Of a stretch of DNA of 64,000 nt, positions 43,562 through 52,081 are shown in pieces. The stretch lies in NCBI GenBank assembly GCA_023398495.1, contig JAEWSG010000088.1, positions 45,251 to 109,250 on the forward strand. The letters are read 5' to 3'. The position numbers were made by a program, and so were the translations under genes. Numbering within the stretch: position 1 is the stretch's first letter; each line of letters opens with the position of its first letter. The DNA comes from Bacillota bacterium. GTDB taxonomy: Bacteria > Bacillota > Clostridia > Acetivibrionales > Acetivibrionaceae. Below the pieces are notes generated by a model that was not told the origin of the DNA, did no database searches, and saw only the letters and a list, made by a program, of their open reading frames with translations.

Positions 43562-45299
43562 TTAACATTTTCAGTTCCTTACCTTTAAAGCCTACGCCTA
43601 TGCATACAATGTTTTCATGCCCGTGAATCTTATAGACTCCTTCCTTGTATTTCTTTTCCTTAATTTGAGTTACAGCTTCGTTTACCAATATGTCCAATGT
43701 TTTTGACCCTTTTATGCTATCCCATTTAAATTCAAAAACATATGCTGTTTTTCCCATATCCCTTGGTATTATCACTATATCCGGGCGACCGAATCCATAT
43801 TCCTTATTGCTCTCAACTATAAATTCTCTGCCCATCTGTACAAACAAGCCCAACATAAAACCATGATGGAAGCTTTCAAATCTTTCCTTCTGTTCCCACT
43901 CTTTTAAATTTTCCAAACTTGTATCATGATAGCTTACCTGACCTAAATACAATTCTTTCATCAGTCTTTCAAAAGATTCGATATCACTATCATACAAGCT
44001 TTTTATTATATAGTTGACATCACCCAAAATATTTTCATCTTCTTTTAAATAACTTACTATAATATCTCTGTATATCGTCTTTATTTCTATATTTGGTATC
44101 GCCAACTTGTAAGTGAATTTTGATTCATACCCTTCCTTTTCTTTACCAAATGCTTTCAGATAACCTGCATGCAAAAGGAAACTCCACGCCACATCCGGAT
44201 TGTCCTTTACGCTTTGATATACTATATTTTCTTCTATTACCTTATATACTTCTTCTCCTTTTATCAACTTCTCTACTACTTTTTTACCCTCCGCTTTATC
44301 TAACTGCATTACGTCTTTTATCATTCTGTTGTCGCTTGTGTGTATCCAATATGGCTTCAGACCATCTTCCGGCATACTTATGTACTTTATTATGCTCCAG
44401 GGGTTGTATATTACCGTATCTATTCCGAATATATATCCGTCATACCATTCCCTTATGTCTTTCAAATGATTTGTGAGGCAAAAATATTTAGCCATTTCTT
44501 CTACTTCATGTTCTGTAAACCCAAATTTGTCTTTATATCTTTCCGATAATATAGTATTAATTGATGGGTTGTTAAAGTCACTGAATATGCTTTCCTGGGC
44601 CACTTTCATTATCCCGGTAAGTATCCCCTGCTTAAGGGCATTATTATCTTTAAAGCCCTTCACCAGCATACTTTTTTCAAACTCCATTACTTCATTAAAA
44701 TATCCTTCCAAATAACCGGATTGTATTGGTGTATCATATTCGTCTATTATCACTATACAGTTTTCATTAAAATATCTTTTCAAATATTCAGTCAAATGTA
44801 ATAATACATTTGTATACTCAATTTGCTTTGCTTTCATGTTAATTATATCTATATATTTTTCCTTTTCATATTCAGTAAGTATCTCGCCGTCCAGCAAATA
44901 TTTATGACGGCTATACTCACGTGCTATAGTCAATTTCAAATTATAAAGTGTGTCTTCCCAATTATTTTGTTTTGCATTTTTGAGAGTTAAATATACTACA
45001 GGGTATTTTCCAAGTTCTTCTATGTATTGTTCTCCGGCTTTTGTTATATCCAGATTTACAAACAGATAACTTACATCTCCTTCAAACTCATCTTGCCTGC
45101 ATTTTGGATGTTCAAAAAAGTACTTTAACATGCTCATATTCAATGTTTTACCAAATCTTCTCGGTCTTGTTATCAGTACTATTTGATCAGGCCGGTCTAT
45201 CAGCTCTTTGATTAGTAATGTTTTATCAACGTAATAGCCATTACTGTCTATAAGCTTTTTAAAATTATCTATTCCCTGTAATACTTGTTTTTTAGCCAT
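43551..45299 (-). CDS. AAA-ATPase-like and PD-(D/E)XK nuclease family protein
   Basis: A 582-aa member of the widespread bacterial family with an N-terminal AAA-ATPase-like domain (PF09820; Walker A region TRPRRFGKTLNMS, Walker B CIVIIDEYDTP) and a C-terminal PD-(D/E)XK nuclease superfamily 9 domain (FGRPDIVIIPRD, VFEFKWDS). The cellular role is unsettled; such genes are often multicopy in cellulolytic anaerobes. The ATG at 45299 has GAGG 8 nt upstream. A fragment of the 105-bp repeat lies about 110 bp upstream. Confidence 0.85.
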   Translation of the reverse strand: MAKKQVLQGIDNFKKLIDSNGYYVDKTLLIKELIDRPDQIVLITRPRRFGKTLNMSMLKYFFEHPKCRQDEFEGDVSYLFVNLDITKAGEQYIEELGKYPVVYLTLKNAKQNNWEDTLYNLKLTIAREYSRHKYLLDGEILTEYEKEKYIDIINMKAKQIEYTNVLLHLTEYLKRYFNENCIVIIDEYDTPIQSGYLEGYFNEVMEFEKSMLVKGFKDNNALKQGILTGIMKVAQESIFSDFNNPSINTILSERYKDKFGFTEHEVEEMAKYFCLTNHLKDIREWYDGYIFGIDTVIYNPWSIIKYISMPEDGLKPYWIHTSDNRMIKDVMQLDKAEGKKVVEKLIKGEEVYKVIEENIVYQSVKDNPDVAWSFLLHAGYLKAFGKEKEGYESKFTYKLAIPNIEIKTIYRDIIVSYLKEDENILGDVNYIIKSLYDSDIESFERLMKELYLGQVSYHDTSLENLKEWEQKERFESFHHGFMLGLFVQMGREFIVESNKEYGFGRPDIVIIPRDMGKTAYVFEFKWDSIKGSKTLDILVNEAVTQIKEKKYKEGVYKIHGHENIVCIGVGFKGKELKMLIET

Positions 45300-45407
45300 A
45301 TTAAAAACCTCATAATTCATATTTTTATGCCTGCATTGGCATTCCAACAAATTACTAATACTATTATATACAAGTTAAATTTTATTAGCAATTAAATAGA
45401 TTCTAAA

Positions 45408-45430
45408 CTATATTGAACGTGATGAAGATC
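45408..45430 (-). repeat. Fragment (right end) of the 105-bp repeat
   Basis: CTATATTGAACG and ten following bases match the end of copy D in 17 of 22 positions. Same orientation relative to the AAA/nuclease gene as the full copies have to theirs. Confidence 0.45.
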
Positions 45431-45439
45431 CGCACACAA

Positions 45440-45470
45440 AAATGAGGTGGCTTTGACCCCCACCTCATTT
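45440..45470 (-). terminator. Terminator of the SLH protein gene
   Basis: AAATGAGGTGG / CCACCTCATTT, 11 bp perfect with a 9-nt loop, and a T-rich tail on the minus strand. Confidence 0.85.
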
Positions 45471-45481
45471 ATATAAGCTCT

Positions 45482-46918
45482 CTATTTAGGAAATGTCAAC
45501 TGTACCGCATTTCCAACTATTTTTCTATTGCCAAATACTGCTGTTATACTGAAGTAATATTTTTGACCGGGTACTAAATACTCACCAAAGCTTCCTCCTT
45601 TATAGGCCGATTTATTATCTATTACGCAAGAGGTTTTATTTACATCAGTATAATAACAAAGATAGCCATCTTCCGGGTATTTAGGATTTGATACATCCTT
45701 TGATATAACTACCTTGTAGTAGTGAAAGCCTTCTGATGTTACTGGTGTCCAATTTAAAACTATCTTTCCATCCGATACTTTTCCCGTTACTTTTACTGTA
45801 TTTGAAACAGGGTTTGAAACATTGCTTACAGAAGGGTATTTTAGCAGAACTGCATTACCGGGAACTTTCGCATCATCATACACAGCCGTTACGCTGAAAT
45901 AATAGCTCTTGCCCGGAACAAGTTTACCACCAATGTCACCACCATTGTAACTATCACCACTTTTTACGGTAACGCTTGTCTGGTTCCTGTCTGAAATAAC
46001 ATATAAATAACCATCCTGAGGATATCTCGGCAGAGAATTGCTTTGTGATGCTACAACTTTATAATAAACAAAACCATCTCCTGATGCCTTTGTCCAGTTT
46101 AATACCAATTTCCCATCGACTACTTTACCCTGCACAACCGGAGCACTATAGTTATATATGCTCCCTTCTTGGTTGAGCTCATGGTTTTCAGCTTTTTCAT
46201 CCGATACCGGGGTACTTAAAAATTCATCATATGTAATCTTTTCTTCCTCAAGAGCCATTTGAAGAGTATTATAAACCAATACCGCCGCTTCGGCCCTCGT
46301 CAGGTAATTTTGGGGTCTGAATGCCTTGAGCTCACTTCCATCAATCGGATTGCCCTGCATTATATTATGTTTAACTGCAATGGCGACATATTTCCTTAAC
46401 TGCGGTGATATAGAATCCTTATCGCTGAAGTTGTCCAGTATTGACACATCAACTTCTTCGTCCTGATACTTCATTGCTTTTACAAGAGCAACAGCCATAT
46501 CTTCCCTCACTGACTCCCTGTCCGGCCAGAATCTGTCGCCGGCTGCGGTTCTGAAACCTGTCAGATAATACTTTGCAGATTCTACATGTTTATACGCCCA
46601 ACTATCTTTTGGCATATCAATAAAAGTCTCTTCTTGAGGAGTTTTTAACGGAAGATTCAGAGCCTTGACCATGATTACTGCAAACTCAGCCCTTGTTACT
46701 ATGTTGTTGGGCTTAAATGTATTATCGGGATATCCGGAAATTATTCCGTTGCTATCCATCCATTTTACTGCTTTGTAAGCCCAGTGTGATGAAGTCAGGT
46801 CTGTAAAACCATTATTAACAGACTCCTCATATTTGTTTTGTGCAAAAACCGGAAAAATTGATTGTGTAACAATTATAGCCAAAGCCAGCAGAATACCAAT
46901 AGTTTTTTTCCTCAACAT
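45482..46918 (-). CDS. S-layer-homology protein with two tandem FN3-like modules (same module as RsgI)
   Basis: A 478-aa secreted protein: signal peptide (LRKKTIGILLALAIIVTQSIFPVFA), three SLH repeats (about 33-210; SHWAYKAVKWMDSNGIISG, SWAYKHVESAKYYL, RAEAAVLVYNTL) that bind cell-wall polymer, then two ~95-aa beta-rich modules (about 260-365 and 378-478). The modules share VDGKLVLNWT, GFVYYKVV, YPQDGYL, SYNGGDIGG.LVPGKSYYFSVTAVY and end NAVLLKYP. They match the two C-terminal modules of RsgI (52082-53806) closely. The gene has its own SigI-type promoter. Probable role: surface-displayed carbohydrate binding (inference). Confidence 0.88.
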   Translation of the reverse strand: MLRKKTIGILLALAIIVTQSIFPVFAQNKYEESVNNGFTDLTSSHWAYKAVKWMDSNGIISGYPDNTFKPNNIVTRAEFAVIMVKALNLPLKTPQEETFIDMPKDSWAYKHVESAKYYLTGFRTAAGDRFWPDRESVREDMAVALVKAMKYQDEEVDVSILDNFSDKDSISPQLRKYVAIAVKHNIMQGNPIDGSELKAFRPQNYLTRAEAAVLVYNTLQMALEEEKITYDEFLSTPVSDEKAENHELNQEGSIYNYSAPVVQGKVVDGKLVLNWTKASGDGFVYYKVVASQSNSLPRYPQDGYLYVISDRNQTSVTVKSGDSYNGGDIGGKLVPGKSYYFSVTAVYDDAKVPGNAVLLKYPSVSNVSNPVSNTVKVTGKVSDGKIVLNWTPVTSEGFHYYKVVISKDVSNPKYPEDGYLCYYTDVNKTSCVIDNKSAYKGGSFGEYLVPGQKYYFSITAVFGNRKIVGNAVQLTFPK

Positions 46919-46958
46919 AAACCCCACACTCCTATTCTTTTTACTCTTATTTTACTCA

Positions 46959-46988
46959 TTCGTAAATTGCAATTTTTTTCATAGTGTA
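46959..46988 (-). promoter_or_regulatory. SigI-type promoter of the SLH protein gene
   Basis: The minus strand reads TACACTATGAAAAAAATT, 8 nt, CGAA. The first 18 bases and the spacing to CGAA are identical to the sequence upstream of sigI (54587-54616). An A-tract at -35 and CGWA at -10 are the published features of clostridial SigI promoters. CGAA lies 40 nt before the start codon. Confidence 0.75.
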
Positions 46989-46994
46989 GGTAGA

Positions 46995-47040
46995 AAAAAA
47001 CTTTTTTAATGCCAAAGAAAGTGTATTTCTTTCTGACACT
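46995..47040 (-). terminator. Probable terminator after the lipoprotein gene
   Basis: The minus strand shows TGTCAGAAAG, 7 nt, CTTTCTTTGGCA then TTAAAAAAG and seven T residues. Similar in style to the hairpin at 14307-14335. Confidence 0.5.
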
Positions 47041-47876
47041 TAATCAAAACTAAAATACAAACCCCATTCATCAATTGAGCTGCTGTCAAAGCATGCACTG
47101 AATGTGCAGTTTTTATTCTTATATTTTACATTTTTCTTAAGGTATTCACCTGAATCAACTGTAAAGCCTGCAGCTATAAGCTTCGCTTCCCACTCCTTTA
47201 TATCCTCTCTGGTCAAGCCCTTAAAATATAGACTGCCATAGGTAACATCTTCGGTGGGTTCTACTACTTCAACCAAATAGCCTTTAGTCAGAGGAGGGAT
47301 AAAGGCAAGTAATTCCGGCCATTCCACAGCTTCAACTCTATATGATGTTATCTGGAGAAGAGTATCGGTATTCAATTGAAACTTAACCGTAAATGCGTCC
47401 TTGGTATAGGAACCGTTATTCTCAGAAAAGCCATTATTTACGAGCACCTTTATGTACTCCTCCAAATCTTTGCTGTCGGTGTCCCTGATAAGAATGAAAA
47501 TGTCATATTCACCTCTGCCGCCTGAGTTCCACCCATTAATTTTGCCTTTCGTATAAGGAGGCATATCAGGAGATAAATAATCCTTTGGCCAATCCGTCTT
47601 TACTCCCAATAACCCCATCGCTGTATCCATTGCATTTTCCATATTTATATCTGGTACAGGTGTTGATGAAATTGAAGCAGTAACCTCTTCCGAGCTTAAG
47701 GAATTAATAAAAAGAAGCTCTGCCATATCACTACTTACAGGATACTGTGAGATTGCCTTAAAACAATCGTTAAACTCCTGCTCTAGCCCGGAACTGTTTT
47801 TATGTGTATTTTCTTCATATCCACAGCCCGACACAACAGCACTAACGATTACTAAAAAAATAACGAGCCTTTTCAT
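47040..47876 (-). CDS. Lipoprotein, unknown function
   Basis: A 278-aa protein with a lipoprotein signal (MKRLVIFLVIVSAVVSGC, Cys18). The body contains two related halves with the pattern GFSENNGSYTKDAFTVKFQ and GFTVDSGEYLKKNVKYKN, suggesting an internal duplication of a small alpha/beta unit. No known family assigned. It is the last gene of a secreted-protein set (49958 to 47040) with short gaps. Confidence 0.72.
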   Translation of the reverse strand: MKRLVIFLVIVSAVVSGCGYEENTHKNSSGLEQEFNDCFKAISQYPVSSDMAELLFINSLSSEEVTASISSTPVPDINMENAMDTAMGLLGVKTDWPKDYLSPDMPPYTKGKINGWNSGGRGEYDIFILIRDTDSKDLEEYIKVLVNNGFSENNGSYTKDAFTVKFQLNTDTLLQITSYRVEAVEWPELLAFIPPLTKGYLVEVVEPTEDVTYGSLYFKGLTREDIKEWEAKLIAAGFTVDSGEYLKKNVKYKNKNCTFSACFDSSSIDEWGLYFSFD

Positions 47877-47909
47877 TTTTCAAATCACCTCCTGCTAAAT
47901 ATTAATGCT

Positions 47910-49310
47910 CTACTCTTTGCTTTCAGGAAAAAAAGCAACTTCTTCAGGATTTGTCCCTGCCGTAAGAGGAGCAAGCTCTACCTGGTCTCCTCCAGGCCCA
48001 ATGCTACTGCTATCGCTGCCTTCACCGGGTACCAGCGGAGCAAGGTCAATATCTCCATCTTCAGGTGAAAGAGGTGCCAAATCTATATCCGTTTCTTCAC
48101 CTTTCTGACTTTCTTCATCCAGCTGTTCTTCCATTCCCTCATTGATTTTTCTTCTCCACTCTTCCAAAGCCTTTTCCTGTTCCTCCCTAGCTTTTCTTCG
48201 CTGCTCCTCCCTGTGCTTTTCCGCCTGTTCCTTTGCCAAGCGCTCCCTCTCTGCCTTGGCAATATCATCAAGCGGGAATTTTTCAAGCATAGCAGGAAAA
48301 GTAAGGTCTCCACCACCTGGTTTCATATTAAGGAGAGCCAGCTTGTAGTTTCCTTTCACTCCAACAAGTTTGATATCCAGTGGAGCACTACTTTGTTCCC
48401 TGAACATATCTCCCCCCATTTCAATTCCCATATTCTTATCCTTGATCTGTGGATTTAAGACAGTGGTTCTACTAGTCATAATAGAAATAATTGCATTAGA
48501 TCCATCGTCATTCTTGGAGTCAATGGAAAATCGGGCATTATGGTTATAAGCTTCAATACTTACGCCGCCCATACCCTCTAAAAATCCGAGATTGTTTTCT
48601 CCTAAATACTCTTGCATGTTCTGCTTCATACTGAAAGAAAGATATCCCACATATGGATTTTTATCTCCATCGTTATAAACAGGAAGCGAACTGGCAGTGT
48701 AGCCTCCAAACTTCATGGCATAGAGGGCAAAACGACAAACAAATTTAGCTCCTTTGCCCATATCCACAGTCATCTGACATACTCCAGGTGTTCTTATAAT
48801 CCAGTCATATTCCAGCAAATCTTCCGTCGACGTCTTTTTATCTTCGGGTTTTTGTGCTTCTTCCGCTTTTGTAGGGGTGGACTCACTTTGAGCAGGTGTT
48901 GCAATGGTCCCGGGTTTTTTGGGTAATTTCTTCTTACGCTTCCCGGGACCGGTGTCCGCCTTAGGAGATTCATCCCCTTCTAAAGGAGGGTTGCACGTTA
49001 CATCCTTCCTCCTGACATATCCGTAAAATGTGTGTCGGTATGTATGTGTACCCTGTGAAACATATGTTTCACATCTGGTCAGAATCCAGTTTTTGTCATA
49101 CTCATAAATATCAATTTCCTGGTCAAAGCCGAGAAGTCCTATAGCAGGAAAACTTTCCCCCTTTCCGAAGTAGACATAAGATACCGTTTTCATTTTACCC
49201 TTGGCAACAAGAAAAGAATCATCTGTCTTATCAGCCGAAACAGCTGCCATTGCCATAGCTAAAACTGTGAGCAGACATAGTACTGCACTTAAAAGCTTTT
49301 TTTGTCTCAT
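47910..49310 (-). CDS. Secreted protein with SH3-like N-terminus and acidic repeat tail
   Basis: A 466-aa protein with a cleavable signal peptide (LLSAVLCLLTVLAMAMAAVSA), an SH3-like stretch (VYFGKGESFPAIGLLGFDQEIDIYEYDKNW), a Lys/Pro/Thr-rich linker (about 120-165), a beta-rich central domain (about 170-345), a charged coiled coil (about 350-400), and a tail repeating DIDLAPL, DIDLAPL and VELAPL. No family recognised. GAGG lies 8 nt before the ATG. It is probably cotranscribed with the flanking lipoproteins. Confidence 0.7.
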   Translation of the reverse strand: MRQKKLLSAVLCLLTVLAMAMAAVSADKTDDSFLVAKGKMKTVSYVYFGKGESFPAIGLLGFDQEIDIYEYDKNWILTRCETYVSQGTHTYRHTFYGYVRRKDVTCNPPLEGDESPKADTGPGKRKKKLPKKPGTIATPAQSESTPTKAEEAQKPEDKKTSTEDLLEYDWIIRTPGVCQMTVDMGKGAKFVCRFALYAMKFGGYTASSLPVYNDGDKNPYVGYLSFSMKQNMQEYLGENNLGFLEGMGGVSIEAYNHNARFSIDSKNDDGSNAIISIMTSRTTVLNPQIKDKNMGIEMGGDMFREQSSAPLDIKLVGVKGNYKLALLNMKPGGGDLTFPAMLEKFPLDDIAKAERERLAKEQAEKHREEQRRKAREEQEKALEEWRRKINEGMEEQLDEESQKGEETDIDLAPLSPEDGDIDLAPLVPGEGSDSSSIGPGGDQVELAPLTAGTNPEEVAFFPESKE

Positions 49311-49328
49311 TTGCCGAACCTCACTTTT

Positions 49329-49958
49329 TTATTTAAACTTAATGCCCTCAGGTATACTAAAGACAGTATCATCAAAGGCAAGAACCTCAATAGAAGCAGT
49401 TTTCATGCAAAAAAGCGGTGCATCACAAAATAGTATATGCCCGGTTTCCTCATCTACATAAAGCAGTATCTCGTCCTCGTCCTCGTCCTCCCCATTGCTC
49501 AATTTGTATACTCTGCAGTCCCTTTTACAGTAATCATAGCTTTCCCCGGAAATCACCCCATAATCTTCCATAGCTACAAGTGACACAGGATTTATCATAA
49601 ATATCCTGCTGCTCTCGTGCTTTACTGCGTTAAGGGTATCAGGCTGATAACTGATATGCATAGCTCCATCATCCTGTATTTTCTGAAGGATATTACCATC
49701 CCTGTCAAGCTCCTGGCAAAGAGCCTTATCCTTTGCTATCCACAACTCATAATAATGAGGAATGGGATTGCTCTTTTCATCATAGAACTCAACCACCTGC
49801 TTAAGGTGAAACATTTTACCTTCTAAAAAAAGCTTATCCGTTTTTTGAGCCTCCTTTGACAGGTTTGAGCTTGCAGTGCTATTGCAGCCTGAAGTCAGGA
49901 GACATAATATAGCAAACAGGATTATTGCTGACACAAAAGAGGTTTTCTTAGTAATCAT
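49329..49958 (-). CDS. Lipoprotein, unknown function
   Basis: A 209-aa protein with a lipobox (LLTSGC, Cys25). The mature part (VEFYDEKSNPIPHYYELWIAKDKALCQELD, MHISYQPDTL, LYVDEETGHIL) has the alternating strands of LolA/MucB-like lipid- or peptide-binding folds; this is a weak resemblance. It starts the three-gene run of exported proteins; the next gene begins 18 bp after it. Confidence 0.68.
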   Translation of the reverse strand: MITKKTSFVSAIILFAILCLLTSGCNSTASSNLSKEAQKTDKLFLEGKMFHLKQVVEFYDEKSNPIPHYYELWIAKDKALCQELDRDGNILQKIQDDGAMHISYQPDTLNAVKHESSRIFMINPVSLVAMEDYGVISGESYDYCKRDCRVYKLSNGEDEDEDEILLYVDEETGHILFCDAPLFCMKTASIEVLAFDDTVFSIPEGIKFK

Positions 49959-50041
49959 TGATATACCTCCGTTAGTTACTTACTTATGTTTAAAACAAAG
50001 GGCACCTTCCTTAATAAAGGCACCCTCCGGACTTTACAGAT

Positions 50042-50791
50042 TTATTTTACAAACTTTGGTTCTCCGATTATGGTTGCACCGCCTGTGCAATAAACTGTGA
50101 GAGTTTTGTAGTCAATACAGTCAATATCAAACTTCGTTTCTGTTCCAGGTTTTATATCCTTTATATGTTCGATTTCCACTCCGTGTTCATTTTTAATTGA
50201 AATTTCCAAAGGCTGGTTCTCATCATTTAGAGTATCTCTGTATATCTTTTTCTGATCCTCATTCCACGCACTATATACTGTAAATTGAAATCTTTTGTAT
50301 TTGAAATCACACAAGAATATAGGAGAAGTATAGCTATGCTTACCACCGTAACCAAATTCAAAAACCTTGCCTGAAGAGGTTGTCAAACGTGCCGCATCAA
50401 TTTTCTTTGTAACATATTCCCCACCAAAATTATCAGTGTATTCCGGAGTGGCATTTATATATATCTCCTGTACAGGGCCGCCGGTTGTATTAGGTTTTGT
50501 GCCCAGATATGCAGTTTTTGTACTCTGATCATAATCCACAGGAAGTCCCACAGCCTCGGCAACTGCCCTTAATGGTAAATAGGTACGCCCTTTGTATGTT
50601 ATAGGAACATATGTAGAACCATCCTGAGGATCCTTTGCATTAAAAACTGTTCCGTTTATTACAACACTAATATCGTTATTCAAATATACCTCCGTCAGTT
50701 TTGTAAGTCCGCCGTTGGCATTGACAACTGCACCTAGTGTGAAGGAAAGTGCAATAGTCAGTAATAATATAAATATCATTTTTTTGGACAT
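50042..50791 (-). CDS. Exported stalk-domain protein with NPCBM-like C-terminus
   Basis: A 249-aa protein with a signal peptide, then a copper amine oxidase N-terminal/stalk domain (DISVVINGTVF, TYVPITYKGRTYLPLRAVAEAVGLPVDYDQSTKTAYLG) and a C-terminal beta-sandwich-like region (about 130-249) resembling NPCBM-type domains. Surface location expected. The promoter at 50855-50883 is sigma-A-like. The gap to the next gene is 83 bp and holds a weak hairpin. Confidence 0.75.
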   Translation of the reverse strand: MSKKMIFILLLTIALSFTLGAVVNANGGLTKLTEVYLNNDISVVINGTVFNAKDPQDGSTYVPITYKGRTYLPLRAVAEAVGLPVDYDQSTKTAYLGTKPNTTGGPVQEIYINATPEYTDNFGGEYVTKKIDAARLTTSSGKVFEFGYGGKHSYTSPIFLCDFKYKRFQFTVYSAWNEDQKKIYRDTLNDENQPLEISIKNEHGVEIEHIKDIKPGTETKFDIDCIDYKTLTVYCTGGATIIGEPKFVK

Positions 50792-50854
50792 AATAAATCT
50801 CCCCTCGTATAAAAATTTTACAAGGAGATTATATAATATAAGGCTTTGACATCG

Positions 50855-50883
50855 ATATCACATTATTGCCTTTTGATTGTCAA
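50855..50883 (-). promoter_or_regulatory. Sigma-A-type promoter of the stalk-domain gene
   Basis: The minus strand reads TTGACA (50883-50878), 17 nt, TGATAT (50860-50855), about 65 nt before the start codon. Confidence 0.55.
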
Positions 50884-50890
50884 GTTATTG

Positions 50891-50945
50891 CTATGTTTTG
50901 GGTGTATATTTTTCTTCACATTTATTACATGCACCCCTATGTTTT
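50891..50945 (-). repeat. Palindromic micro-element, long form, with 9-bp direct repeats
   Basis: A 37-bp element (50900-50936), on the minus strand GGGTGCAT-N21-ATACACCC with interior GTAATAAAT-GTGAAGAAAAAT, bounded by perfect 9-bp repeats (CTATGTTTT on the plus strand at 50891-50899 and 50937-50945). It sits between the AraC gene and the stalk-domain gene. Confidence 0.8.
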
Positions 50946-50986
50946 TAGTGATTCTTCTTTGAAAAGTTTGTTTTTTTAAGTATGTA

Positions 50987-51862
50987 TTACCTAATAGACT
51001 TCATGTATTCGGAGGGTGTTCTACCAACCCTTTTTCTGAAAACCGAAGTAAAGTGGCTGTGACTTGAAAACCCAAGAATAAAACATATCTCCGTAATTGA
51101 GTACCTTTTTGTTTTTAAATAGTCCAAAGCTTTGCTAATTTTGATATCCATGTAATACTCGTAGGGAGTTTTGCCTGTATAATCCTTAAACAGCCTGATA
51201 AAGTAGTATGGGCTTAAATTAACAATTGCACACAGATTATTCAGTGAAAACTCGATATTTGTGTTCTCCCAAAGATAGTCAATGGCAGTATTAATCTCTC
51301 TCCTTTCAAAGTACTTGCGGACTCTGGGTATGTCTGGCATATTGCTCTTCAATTCTCTAATCAAGTTAATTGCAAGCTCAGTCGAAAGGCAATCGAGTAT
51401 AAACTGACATCCGAACTGCCTATTCGTATATTCTGTTTCAAACTTTGATATCAGTGTTAAGACATTATTACTTAAATAAGATGTATTGTTATAAAATAAT
51501 ATTTCAGTTTTGTTGAACTCTGCTTTCGCTATTTCCTGAAGCTTATTGGGTTTAATAAACAAACAAATAAATTTTACATCATTAGATTTGTTATACTTTT
51601 CACTTATAGGTGGCAATCTCAGTTTTTGCCATGGATTTGTTGGCAGTATTGTGTCTTTTGCTATATTTATCTCTTTATTATCTGTGAAAAAGCTGGGAAC
51701 TTCAACTTTAGGTATGACAAAATGATACAAGTCAAACTGGTTATCCCCCTCTACAAAATGTCTTGGCTTGAATACAGCTAAGTCTGAAGAACAAAAACAT
51801 TCAGGAATTTCAACAATATTGCCCTCAATAATGTTTATAACTCTGTCACTTATTGAACTCAC
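50987..51862 (-). CDS. AraC family transcriptional regulator
   Basis: A 291-aa regulator with an N-terminal cupin-like sensing region and two C-terminal HTH motifs (FSLNNLCAIVNLSPYYFIRLFKDYTGKTPYEY and YSITEICFILGFSSHSHFTSVFRKRVGRTPSEY). Start GTG, GGGGAG 8 nt upstream. It lies between the secreted-protein block and rsgI, so it may regulate the former (inference from position). Confidence 0.9.
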   Translation of the reverse strand: MSSISDRVINIIEGNIVEIPECFCSSDLAVFKPRHFVEGDNQFDLYHFVIPKVEVPSFFTDNKEINIAKDTILPTNPWQKLRLPPISEKYNKSNDVKFICLFIKPNKLQEIAKAEFNKTEILFYNNTSYLSNNVLTLISKFETEYTNRQFGCQFILDCLSTELAINLIRELKSNMPDIPRVRKYFERREINTAIDYLWENTNIEFSLNNLCAIVNLSPYYFIRLFKDYTGKTPYEYYMDIKISKALDYLKTKRYSITEICFILGFSSHSHFTSVFRKRVGRTPSEYMKSIR

Positions 51863-52013
51863 AACAAAAACTCCCCTCCCAAAACAATAATCTGATTTTA
51901 TCTACTCTGGTATCATACAGACCAATTTCAAGTTCCATATTTTTGATGTTCAATTGACACATTTAACATTATATCAATTTTTTGTATCTTCTTAAAGATT
52001 TTTGTTTGTTGTT

Positions 52014-52038
52014 AGGTGCATTTAATTTTAGTGCACTA
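52014..52038 (+). repeat. Degenerate short-form micro-element
   Basis: AGGTGCAT-TTAATTTTA-GTGCACTA shares GGTGCATTTAATT with the 29780 copy. No intact direct repeats. Downstream of the rsgI stop. Confidence 0.55.
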
Positions 52039-52081
52039 TTAGAATATGTACCCTCTATTGATTTCTGTGCTTAGGTACAAC

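Noticed and set aside
49049..49068. 20-bp perfect palindrome TGTGAAACATATGTTTCACA
   Set aside because: It lies inside the coding sequence of the secreted SH3-like protein and encodes C-E-T-Y-V-S; no promoter context, so possibly chance.
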